Positions 30,873 to 40,302 of a stretch of 64,000 nucleotides of DNA are shown in pieces (the stretch's first letter is position 1; each line of letters begins with the position of its first letter). The stretch is from Telmatactis stephensoni. Its lineage: Eukaryota > Cnidaria > Anthozoa > Actiniaria > Isophelliidae. The stretch is taken from the NCBI GenBank assembly GCA_029948255.1, contig JALIZF010001542.1, forward strand, positions 1 to 64,000. Reading direction: 5' to 3'. The notes under the pieces are model-generated. The model saw only the letters and a list, made by a program, of their open reading frames with translations, made no database searches and had not been told where the DNA came from. Position numbers and translations under genes: made by a program.

Positions 30873-31602
30873 TTATTTCACTTTTTTAGCTATCCACTTT
30901 ATTTTAATTTATATTTATTTAAAAATTTACCACTCGGTTAAATATTTTTTCTTTTCCTTTCTTTCTTTTTCATTTGTTTTCTTTTTCATTTTTTGTTCCA
31001 TTTTTTCCTTTTTTAATTTTTTTTTCACTTTTTTATCTATTTATTTATTTTATTATATTTATCTATTTATATTTTTGATGTTTCATTTCTTTTCTATTTT
31101 TTATCTTGCTTTATTACTGTTATCTATTCTTGTTTAATATATATATATTTTTTTATTTCTATGTTTTTCATATATTCATATACCCCTTCAAGTTGCCAGT
31201 TCTTTATATCATATTTTTTCATTTTTCCTTTTTCTTTTCATACATCCAAATGCCCTATTTAATTACATACCAAATGGCCTATTGAATTGCATATCCTTTA
31301 TTCATAATTCATTTGCAATTGAGCGAAGCGGAGGCATTTTACCTCATTCTTTGGGCATGTTATTGATAATTAACTTCTTCATTCTTATCTTTATAAGGCC
31401 TGAAGACAATGAAGCTCCCATATGCATACTAATCGAAGATACATTGGATTACATTATTCTCTTCGAGGCCTGCAGTACGCGATGAGGGCACGCAAATTCG
31501 ATTATAACACGCTATATGACGTACGTGTAAAGTGTATACATACACTAGGGACATTGGTGTCATCTTTGACTCTACTTTGTCGATGGTTGCAAATGTCAAA
31601 TG

Positions 31603-31984
31603 GGGAGGGTCATAACTTTTTGAGCCCATGAAAATGGAGGGTCATGAAAAAATAGGCACTGAAATATTTTGTTATTTTAGGCCATATACCAGGGGAGGGC
31701 CAGGAAAGTTCATTCCCATTGCTAGGGAGGGTCACATCATTTCCATCACTCAATTTAAAATCTCCTCTCCCCCCCCCCCCCTGCTAATTTCTGACAAGTC
31801 CCTAGCATTTAATGAAAATCAAATGAATAATGATAACACTGCATATTGGTGATTACAAAATATCTTTCTGACAAAAAAAGTGACCCGCTTGTAATTATAT
31901 GCTAATTTATTGCAAGAAAATTATCTTATGCCACGGCCACCTAAGGTAGACTGAGCCTACAGGTTTACCTTTTGTCCAGTCCAT
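31603..31984. other. Repetitive GGAGGGTCA-rich sequence, no gene
   Basis: Several GGAGGGTCAT motifs and a C run at about 31772. It begins exactly where segments A and B diverge, so it may be another inserted repeat. Confidence 0.4.
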
Positions 31985-32500
31985 TAATTTGAAGGGAAAT
32001 ACCACATCAGTTTCAACATCAGTTTAAATTTAATCTTGCTTGCTCTTCTGAGTCCAGTTCAGTTTCAAGCTCAGTTTAATGATTTCAAAGAAAAATGACA
32101 CAATCTTTTTATTGCTTGTTTGCTGTCCTGAGTCCAGTTCAGATTTGCGTTCAATATAGTCAGTCTCTGTTATCTTCAGTATACTCCGTGTTCTCTCAAG
32201 TCCAGTCCATTCCAGTCCAACATTAATAGTTTCAAAGAAAAAGGTCACATTGTTTTTATCTTGTTTGTACAATTCCCATTAAATTAGTTCCATATTATCT
32301 TAGGTACATGCACTCCATATCCTGTCAAGTCCATCCAGTCCATGTCTTTGTAATTTGAAAAGAAATGTCACATTTATAATTTTATGTTCTTGCTCTTCAG
32401 TGCCCAGGTGAGATGGCTATATTAACTTTGGTAAACTCCGTGTTGTCTCAAGTCCAGTCCAGTCCACTCCATAAGTTAAGCCTGGTCCACACTAGCGACA
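31985..32500. repeat. Degenerate repeats resembling the oxygenase gene 3' end
   Basis: At least three diverged units (near 32085, 32228 and 32345) resemble the sequence at the oxygenase stop codon (about 32580-32620). They are interspersed with AGTCCAGTCC strings. This is probably 3' UTR expanded by old tandem duplication. Confidence 0.45.
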
Positions 32501-32598
32501 TGATATACACCTATTTCAAAATAGGTTGTCGTACGAGAAACTAATTATTATAATTATTGTAATTATGCAAACGGAGGTAATGGTTTGAAAGAGAAACG

Positions 32599-33891
32599 TC
32601 ACTTTCTTTTCATCTTGTTGGCTCTCCATCTGCCAATATAGTCATCCATACCAACATAACTACCCATTAACGACCTTGACCCTGTTATTGCTGACCTTCC
32701 ATGAAGGGTTCGACGATTATCCATAACAATAACTCTCCCAGGGGTTAACCTAAACCATAACTCATTCTCTGGGCGACGAAGAATCGACCCCAACATCCTC
32801 ACTGCATTGTAGAACTCTTCCATCTCATCAAATGTGAGATTCATGTTAATGAAAGGACCAACACGCGAGTTGTTGTAGCGAAGCTGCTTGAGTTCCTGGG
32901 TGAAGGGGTCAAGTTCAAGAAGTGGGCCATGAACACGTAAACAATGCTCTTCGCTATTATATTCAAAGGGTACTTCAGTGCTTGTTAAGATCTTATAGGC
33001 CTCTGGATTCTCCTTGTAGAGCGTTTTTGCAGCAAAGAACCCATCAACCAGAAGGCTCTCTCCTCCGGTACCATGGTGATATGTGCAATGCATGGCTTGT
33101 ATCCCCGCGGGCTCACAAAAGTAGACATGGTCTGTATGACCATGCAGAGCGTGAGATAAAAATGCCAGGTCTGATTTTGTTAAAACTTTGTTTTCTAAAA
33201 CATAAACTTGGCCATAAAGGTTGTCTTGCACCACTCCTCCAATGCGCTTACAGATTTTAGCCAATGATTCCTTATCTGTTGGGGTTTCGTTGACAAAGAA
33301 AAACCCATAGCGATGAAGGCTATTCAGAGACTCTTCAATCAAGTCGTCGTCGTTCTGTAAATCGTGGAACTTGTATTCCGGAGGAGGATTCTTTGTGACG
33401 ATATCATTATTCCACAAAAGCATGTCTTCTTCATTAGCTATGGATCCAAAGCCACGCTTGACTTGGCCTTTTGTAAATGCACCGTATGCATTCTCCCTCA
33501 ACCATGACGCTTTATACGAACTCTGGTGGCCATCCTCCCAGTAGATAACAAGATTATTGAAGTCAATTTTGACATCTTGTGGCTGCACCCCGGCAGATAT
33601 CAATGCCATATCGATAGTTCTTTGCTTGGTCTTGGGGTCTAGACATGCCTCGCAAGAACAGTGGTGACGAAGCCAGACGTGATGCAAGCGAATATTGCCT
33701 CCATCTTCCAGGTGCAGTGTCAGGCTTTTATCGTCGGTGACAGCTTTAACTAGAGCCTTTTTTTCGGTTTGTAGCACAGCTGTACTGCATAGACGACTTT
33801 TGGTCTTTAATGCGGTGACTGTTGCACACCGGAGGGTTGAGTAAACTGTACGATAACGCACAATTTGTTGAAGACACCTTGAGGTCAACAT
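32599..33891 (-). CDS. Trimethyllysine/gamma-butyrobetaine hydroxylase family 2-oxoglutarate oxygenase
   Basis: 430 aa on one uninterrupted exon, from the ATG at 33889-33891 to the stop at 32599-32601. The frame is open farther upstream, but this is the first ATG and gives the family's usual length. The N-terminus (MLTSRCLQQIVRYRTVYSTL) is Arg-rich and free of acidic residues, as in a mitochondrial presequence. An N-terminal DUF971-like domain carries a C-x-C-x2-C zinc cluster at C78, C80 and C83 and WLREN near 131. The catalytic double-stranded beta-helix has the Fe(II) ligands H252, D254 (HTDH) and H397 (TLHGR). Family blocks include GTGGESLLVDGF, LRYNN and LRRPENELWFRLTPGRV. Such enzymes hydroxylate trimethyllysine (TMLHE) or gamma-butyrobetaine (BBOX1) in carnitine synthesis, using 2-oxoglutarate, O2 and ascorbate. 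The C-terminal half reads more like TMLHE and the zinc cluster more like BBOX1, so I do not choose. No intron is visible, in contrast to the vertebrate genes. Confidence 0.9.
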   Translation of the reverse strand: MLTSRCLQQIVRYRTVYSTLRCATVTALKTKSRLCSTAVLQTEKKALVKAVTDDKSLTLHLEDGGNIRLHHVWLRHHCSCEACLDPKTKQRTIDMALISAGVQPQDVKIDFNNLVIYWEDGHQSSYKASWLRENAYGAFTKGQVKRGFGSIANEEDMLLWNNDIVTKNPPPEYKFHDLQNDDDLIEESLNSLHRYGFFFVNETPTDKESLAKICKRIGGVVQDNLYGQVYVLENKVLTKSDLAFLSHALHGHTDHVYFCEPAGIQAMHCTYHHGTGGESLLVDGFFAAKTLYKENPEAYKILTSTEVPFEYNSEEHCLRVHGPLLELDPFTQELKQLRYNNSRVGPFINMNLTFDEMEEFYNAVRMLGSILRRPENELWFRLTPGRVIVMDNRRTLHGRSAITGSRSLMGSYVGMDDYIGRWRANKMKRK

Positions 33892-35230
33892 GTTTTCCAG
33901 GATGTCCAGTACAGGTCGATACAGGATTACACAATGCCTCTGTGACCCTGAGGAAATCACGTGGTGATAAGCAGGTGGGAAATTTGTCTGCGCATGCGTC
34001 GCGGGGGCTTCCTGTGGCAAGCGGGAAAGTTAAAAATGCAAACAGTAATGGCTACCAGTGGTCAACATGATTAATGAATAAAATAGAATGTTGAGATTTC
34101 TAAACATCCTCTTTCCCTATAAATGTCTTTTCTCGAATTTTAAGTCCAATTTTGATGCTTTAAAAGCTCTCAAAGCTACTTCAAGTGCCACAGATTATCC
34201 GGATTATCGTGGTTTGAAGAAAATTCACGGTTGTCCTTCAGTGAGGAGAATGCCTGGATAGAGTACGAATTCAATCGATAAATCATTCAAAATTCAAGGA
34301 GTACAAAGAAGAAGCTTATTTTTATCGTTATTTACGACTTGGATATTTCTAGTGGCTTACTTGCAACTAATTTGGTAGGGAAACCATGCATAACTCGACG
34401 TTTCTACTTTTCGTGTGTTGTTGACATTCATTCAAAGCGGCTGTCTACTGACTATAAAACTGTACTGTACGTGGCCTATGTTGGACAAACTGTTGAGGTA
34501 AGTGGAATTGTTGAAATTATAATAGACTACAATATAAATGTTAGCTCATACACTTAACCGAGATTTTCCAGAGACAAATAAAGATTTTGTGCGATGAAAT
34601 TGGGCATCAACAGGTTTTGGTCTCTGATTCGACATCATTCTCAAAACTGCGTGTAGCTCAACGTTCTTGCGTTTGCTCCAAAAATCCTTTGACTTTTTCT
34701 TGTTATTTAGCTATTTTTCTACTTAGTTTAGACTGCATGATTATGATCCTTGAAAATTGCCTATCGAACGAAATTTTTTTTTTTTGTATTTAGCACATGT
34801 GCCAAAAACTGAACTCGTGTGTAATACCATTATTCGGAGGTACTGAAACGAATCCGTGGCACATTCCGATATTTCGTTTTTCTATTATTCACTCCAATAG
34901 AAAATGGGTGCATACGTAGCTATTAGTTATTTTAGACACATTTGATCAATAGATATATGTTAATTAATTAGTAATTTGTATATTTCTATTTTCTACTGCG
35001 CACAAAGAAACATATTTAACTGCACCCCCAAAATATTCATTATTCGAAAACTATGTTCTTCCCCGTGTGGGACGTCCTGTATACGTGATTCGTTACGTTC
35101 CTAATTCCTATACGTAGTTATTAAGGATAGTTAGTCTTTAAATACCGGATTTTTTAACTTTATTTATTGTAAAACTCCCTGAAGAATTCTACAGAGTTAG
35201 ACCAAACGCGTAGGAGAATTTTAAAAAGTT
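33892..35230. other. Upstream region of the oxygenase gene and intergenic DNA
   Basis: The first roughly 150 bp should contain the 5' UTR and promoter of the minus-strand oxygenase gene. I could not identify a TATA box or initiator with confidence. The rest is AT-rich without a supported gene. Confidence 0.4.
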
Positions 35231-35945
35231 TTACAAACTTGCACCCGTGTAGTGCTGCTGACTGGTTTTCGTGAAAAAATCCGACATCTAAGCTACCGTG
35301 GACGAGAAGGGCCACTTCAAAGTTTAATGTTCAAAGTTCAATGTTCAAAGTTCCGAGTTTTGTTTCTTCTGGTTTATCCTATTTTTGCACATATAAATGC
35401 TTTAGAATTGCCACAGATTACATTTTTTAGTCAGGAAAATAGAGTAACTAAGCCAGTTATTGAAGATAGTTTTATGCAATTTAAATATGCAATTCGAAAA
35501 TTGCTTCAAACCCAGGGCAAACCGTCAATGTTCAAGCTTCAATTCAAACTTCAATATTCAAACTTCAATGTTCAACTTCAATGTTCAAACTTCAATGTTC
35601 AAACTTCAATGTTCAAACTTCAAAGTTCAAACTTCAATGTTCGCAATTCATACTTCATCGGGTCTCTCAGGTGGTCATCCTTGAAATCCAATGCGGCAAA
35701 TTAAATTTAGCGAAATCCGATCCGGTCATTATCTCAGTTCAGGCAGGAGTTCAGGTCAGACTACTGTTCGGGTGGGCTTACGATGGCGGATTTTTTCACG
35801 AAAACCAGTCAGCAGCACTACACGGGTGCAAGTTTGTAAAATATAACTGCATCGCTAAATTTACCACATTAGATGACCCCCTGAGAGACCCGATGAAGTT
35901 GACGTTTGAACATTGAAGTTGGCCCTTCTCGTCCACGTGTTACGA
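35231..35945. repeat. Complex inverted-repeat segment with 13-14 bp minisatellite
   Basis: Three inverted pairs: A at 35231-35285 with 35792-35842, B (GTGGACGAGAAGGGCC) near 35300-35316 with 35917-35933, and C near 35652-35682 with 35871-35901. The order A B C A' C' B' is not simply nested. A degenerate minisatellite (AATGTTCAAACTTC units) occupies 35528-35650. It could be a rearranged MITE; no coding signal. Confidence 0.55.
35528..35650. repeat. Minisatellite, 13-14 bp unit
   Basis: About eight copies of TTCAATGTTCAAAC-like units with small variations; related strings occur at 35318-35355. Confidence 0.7.
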
Positions 35946-36167
35946 GAAGGACTAGTCGGGATCGTGCTGCGAATACGTTCCAACACCTCTTGCTTCTGGA
36001 GGTGTTGGAATGTACATAAACAAAAACTTAAATTATTCTGTTAGAGCAGAGTCACTTGAACCATGAAATAGAAACTAAAAAGGACTAACTAAAGTCAACT
36101 CAGTGCAAGGCTAAGGCTTTTGGTAAGTGTAAAATGGACTCTCTAGAACTTGTATTGTGTTAAAATG

Positions 36168-36356
36168 TCGAATGTGAAATGTAGCATAAAATACGAAAAC
36201 ATCAATGTTAAATTGAAAAAGAACACCAAAATTTAAATTGTACAATTTAGAATGCACATATCGAATGTGAAATGTAATTACATAAAATATGAAATCAGCA
36301 ATGTCGAATTGAAAAATAATACTAAAATTCAAAATGTACAATGTAGAATGCGAACA
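36168..36356. repeat. Imperfect 93-bp tandem duplication
   Basis: Two units (36168-36260 and 36261-36356) share TCGAATGTGAAATGTA, ATTGAAAAA and TACAATTTAGAATGC-like blocks. The second overlaps the 3' end of the transposase-like frame. Confidence 0.65.
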
Positions 36357-36871
36357 TTGATTTTTGGCGGGGATGGAACACCGCATACAATTCCCATTCG
36401 CCAATGAGTGAATTCTTGTCTTCGTTGCAAGACATAAGGAGAGAACCTTTCGCGGGCTACTGTTATGCATTTCTTTCTTGTTAGATTAAGCTCATTAAGT
36501 AAATGTTTAACCGCTGAAATAGATGGAATATCGGCAGGTAGAAGGTTGAAGTCATCTGCCATCATTTCAATGCACTCTTTGGGGTATATCATCGGATGTA
36601 TAACGATTTGAGCTTCTATGTACACTTTCATCCACTCTGGCATGCACGGGGAACGACCATTCGCAAATGAGCGTGAGCCTACCTGTGCAGAGCTTTGAAA
36701 TTGTTGTATCAATTTGGAAACAAAGTTATAAGAGACCCTTTCTCGTCTTGCCGTCTCAGCAATTGATTGTGTATTCAAATAAGTTAAAACAGTTTGTATC
36801 CGTGTTTTCATGGGATATGAAGCGCCATTTATATATGGCGCTCCTTTAGCGTTGAGTTTCCTGCAAGACAT
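36329..36871 (-). pseudogene. Tc1/mariner-like transposase, N-terminal DNA-binding part only
   Basis: Open minus-strand frame of 180 codons with an ATG at 36869-36871. A first helix-turn-helix (about residues 25-55: TVLTYLNTQSIAETARRERVSYNFVSKLI) and a second one (about 85-135: MIYPKECIEMM and SISAVKHLL) form a paired-like bipartite DNA-binding domain. RKKCI and RRQEFTHW follow, the point where IS630/Tc1/mariner transposases enter the DDE/D core. The frame then ends in unrelated residues, and no catalytic Asp is present, so this is a truncated transposase or a domesticated DNA-binding fragment. Truncation is the simpler reading because a degenerate tandem repeat follows. Confidence 0.55.
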
Positions 36872-37149
36872 CCTGTTTTATAAAAGAACAACGCTGTTGA
36901 GTAGATATCTTTCTTTGCACGCTAACTATACTACTCATCAAGTCTTTTCGCTTTAAAATATGGTCATATTGTTCTTTGAACAAAAGAAATGAAAACTAAT
37001 ATTGCTCACTCATCCTAGTCATATTACATTTAATTGAACATGTGAAGTAAGAATGAATCATACCAAATGAGCTTTTGATAATTGTACAGATATTTTGACA
37101 ACAACAAATCTCTGAAAGAAACAGTAAATGAGGAGGAGGAATTAATGAG

Positions 37150-38909
37150 TAAATCATGAAACCTTATAAATAGTGAATAAGGGAAGATTCATGGATGTTC
37201 ATCCCTCTGTACAGTCACTTTGCGAAAGCTTCAATGAATTCCTGTATGGCTTGACTTCCAATTTCACCCCACTTGTAAGGCGAAACCCAAGTCTGGACCC
37301 AGTCCCTAATGATCTTCTTGTCTCTCCTTGGACTGCTTATAATTCAATGCGCTGCATAAAAGTTAAAAAGTCGTCAGGACCAGACCCTATCCTTAACGTG
37401 GTGTGGAAATTGTTCGCTCTTGAACTGTCTCCAGTTATCAGTGATTTGTATAATGCATCAATGAAGGATGGTTTTATACCGACAGAGTTAAAGGAGTCCA
37501 TTGTCCACCCAGTGCCCAAGTGCTCTCCTCCTAAATCTGTTGAAGACGACCTGAGGCCAATAACTCTCACCTCTCAATTAGCTAAAGTATTTGAAGGGTT
37601 TACACTTAGTTCTCTCTATAAGCAAGTCCAGAATAAATTAGATCATAAGCAATTCTCTGTAAGTGGAAAAGGTACTGTACAAGCCCTAGTCTATCTTTTA
37701 CACTACTATCCTTGAATCCTTGGATAGAGGGGAAAATTACGTACGTATCTTTTTTGCCGACTTTTCTAAAGGGTTTGATCTCGTAGACCATAATGTAGTG
37801 ATTTCTGAACTTGAACTGATGGGTGTTAATCATTATATTATAAGTTGGATAGCAGCATTTCTCACCTCTAGGCCTCAGAAAGTAAAGATTGGTGAGTCTC
37901 TATCAACTCCAGTTTTTCCACATGGTGGTATTCCCCAGGGTACCAAGCTTGCCCCACTTCTGTTTGCTGTGTTGGTCAATAGACTGGTGAGTGACTGGCC
38001 GTACAGAATTAAGTACGTTGATGACACTACCGTGTATGAAGTCATCCCCAGGTGCTCACCAAGCTATCTACCATGCATAGCAAATGACATTTATCATTTT
38101 GCTAGTGAGCGAGGCATGCGCCTCAATCCCAAGAAGTGTCGCGAACTTATTGTAAATTTTCTGCAGTATCAGCCTACCTCAATTAATCAACTTCAACTAA
38201 TGGGTTCGGTGGTTAAGCGTGTAAATAGCTATAAGATCTTAGGAGTAAATATAAAAAATGATCTTACATGGAATGTCCATGTTGATTATGTATTCAAAAA
38301 GGCTAACAAGCGCTTGTACGCTCTCCGGTTACTTAAGAAGTCTGGTGTTGCATCTGACGACCTTGTCTCGATATACTGCGCTTTGATTAGGTCCGTGTTA
38401 GAGTATGCCTCCCCTGTTTGGGCAGCGCTACCTGATTATCAAAGAAATATCATTGAATCTGTACAGAAAAAGGCTTTACGTATAATTTTTCCAGGTCTAA
38501 GTTACCGTAATGCCTTACAGGCTGCTGGGCTTCTGGACCTCACCACTCGGAGAGTTGAGGCGTGTAGGAAGTTTCTAAGTGAATCCCAGGAACCTGTCAG
38601 GTCATTAATCAGTAAACACACAGTACACCCTCACGGGTATAATCTTAGATTTGAGTCCTCCAGATTCCATTGTCCTATGCCAAAAACCAATCGCTTCAGT
38701 GAGTTTGTCACTATTAAATATCAGTAATTTAATTAATAAAGTATCATTATATTATTTATTATGTAGGACCAATATGTATATTAGTTGTATGAGAAGTATT
38801 GTCATTCGTGATTATTGTATGGTATTAATGTATTGACCCCTTTGCTGTAATCCAGTTCATACTGCAAAAGCAATTGAATAAACACATATCTATCTATCTA
38901 TCTATCTAA
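37150..38909 (+). mobile_element. 5'-truncated LINE with ATCT microsatellite tail
   Basis: Covers the RT to 3' end of a CR1/Jockey-superfamily LINE. A short 3' UTR contains AATAAA-like signals and ends in an ATCT repeat at about 38887-38909. The tail ends 28 bp before the DMRT start codon. No clear target duplication was found. Confidence 0.8.
37173..38727 (+). pseudogene. LINE reverse transcriptase, broken by a frameshift
   Basis: Two adjoining open frames (37173-37715 and 37720-38727) make one RT. The first carries the LINE-specific region and early motifs (KKSSGPDPILN, DLRPITLTSQLAKVFE). The second carries FFADFSKGFDLVDH, GGIPQGTKLAPLLFAVLVN, the catalytic YVDD near 38020, LNPKKC, SYKILGV and a C-terminal FSEFVTIKY. 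The frames meet near 37700, where a single-base-type shift puts them out of register. The endonuclease is missing, so the copy is dead. This type of RT is widespread in cnidarian and deuterostome genomes. Confidence 0.85.
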
Positions 38910-38937
38910 GATTTGAATCGCACGTAAGACTATCAAG

Positions 38938-40031
38938 ATGTCAGGTCGAACATGCGTTAAGTGCCGACTACATGGGAAAATAAGTATACTTCGAGGGCAT
39001 AAACGAAATTGCCCGTACGTACATTGTGGTTGCAGTAAATGTACTGCACATGAAAGCATGAAAGAACTCAAGGACACAAGAACAAGAACAGCACCGAGAC
39101 CACCGAGTGAAACGACTTCAAAGGAACCTGGGCGTAGCGATGTCGTTGAGCCACAGTCCTTCCCAGAAATGGCTCAAAAAGAAGTTTTCGACCTTGTAAA
39201 TATTGAAACAGAAACACAAACTCTTACAAAACGCCGCACTGCTGTCCAAAAACAGCAAGGTAGGAAAATTAAGTTAATTTGGTGACAATAAAATTTGCAC
39301 TCTAGATAATGTTTTATGCCTATTTTTCTAGAGAAAAGACAAAACAGGCTAGCGCAACACAGAGAGTTCTACAAAGGTATAAACACCCTATCAGCCGACA
39401 TTGCGAAGGCTGAACCAGGGCTTTCACCATTGCAGGTATTACGTGCATCAATCCAAATGCACCAGGGAAGCATACAGCCTGAGAGCTCAAAACAAACAGT
39501 GCTAATGGCCGCTTCTACGCCATATAAAGTAGGTTCGATGATGGAGGACAGTAAATTTACCGACAATTTGGTGAAATTGAAAGATGTACTGCCCAACACT
39601 AAGGTGGAATACCTTGCACAAATCTTGAAGCGTATGAATAATGATATGGAAGCAACGATAGATTATATATTCAGAAATGGTAGCACCGATGCAGAAGAGT
39701 CAGCCCAGAGTCCCCAGAGTTCATGTATATCTGAAATGGCTAATGAGTTAGAGCGGTCGAAAGCACTAGATATTGCCTGGCATCTTCAGTTTCACTAGAT
39801 TGTAATGAGTTAAAAAGTATCTTAAATAATGTCGAACGCCTGGAAAATGAACAAAATAAGCCAACTTCCAATTTTGTTTCCTTTCACAAGGGTGGGCTAT
39901 TTAAAGAAGACAAAAAAGCTAAGGAACCACATCCCAGGTCCGTGGCACTTAGCGCCCAAACACTAAGTAGTTCACGTCAAATGTATTGTAGTTCTTGTGG
40001 CAATCTTACAAAGCCTGGAGATATGTGGTAA
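38938..40031 (+). CDS. DMRT-family transcription factor (DM and DMA domains), three exons
   Basis: Proposed exons are 38938-39259, 39332-39679 and 39790-40031, giving 303 aa. The introns (72 and 110 nt) have GT-AG borders (AAG|GTAGGA to TTTCTAG, and AATG|GTAGCA to CTTCAG), and the reading frame is kept across both. Exon 1 encodes a complete DM domain, the minor-groove zinc module of Doublesex/Mab-3 proteins, with ligands C6, C9, H12, H21, C25, C30, C32 and C35. Exon 2 encodes a CUE/UBA-like DMA domain at about residues 186-221 (VKLKDVLPNTKVEYLAQIL, then MEATIDYIF). Exon 3 ends with CSSCGNLTKPGDMW, half of a possible zinc ribbon, so further coding sequence may have been lost. If intron 2 is retained, the frame stops at 39798 (262 aa). 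The ATG has a purine at -3. A LINE tail ends only 28 bp upstream, so the native 5' UTR and promoter may be displaced. Its role is probably in gonad or tissue differentiation, by family. Confidence 0.8.
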
Positions 40032-40302
40032 ATTGATATTTAAAAACTACGAACGATTGTAAATGATGGATTTTGAATGCAATAAACAAACGTTCTATTG
40101 TTATAATTGAATAAACATTAGCAGTTGACATATTATTTGGTCTCCTGCGTATTCTCTTTGTTGTATATAAACTGTTCTGGTTCAGTGATAGTAACAAAAT
40201 CGACAGTCCTTAAATAACAACTAAACTAAATCTAATTTCCTGTTTACATCACGTTTGGAGTCAAACAGAAACCACGTTGGTCTGTTTGGGTTATATAGTG
40301 AG

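Larger units (their letters stand above)
30207..31602 (+). mobile_element. PLE-related 3' segment A with trailing LINE fragment
   Basis: Near-identical to 48735-50158, apart from a MITE insertion here and a tandem duplication there. It starts with the conserved GTTACGAAACGCG motif shared with the Penelope-like element tail. A T-rich tract follows, and it ends with a short CR1/L2-like coding remnant (NIGVIFDSTLSMVANV) at about 31545-31602, after which the two copies diverge. It is probably a duplicated composite of old transposon pieces. Confidence 0.6.

Noticed and set aside
36000..36020. Rho-independent-like hairpin near 35973-36008 as a terminator
   Set aside because: The hairpin (CCAACACCTC/GAGGTGTTGG) exists, but intrinsic terminators are not meaningful in animal nuclear DNA; it is more likely a repeat end.
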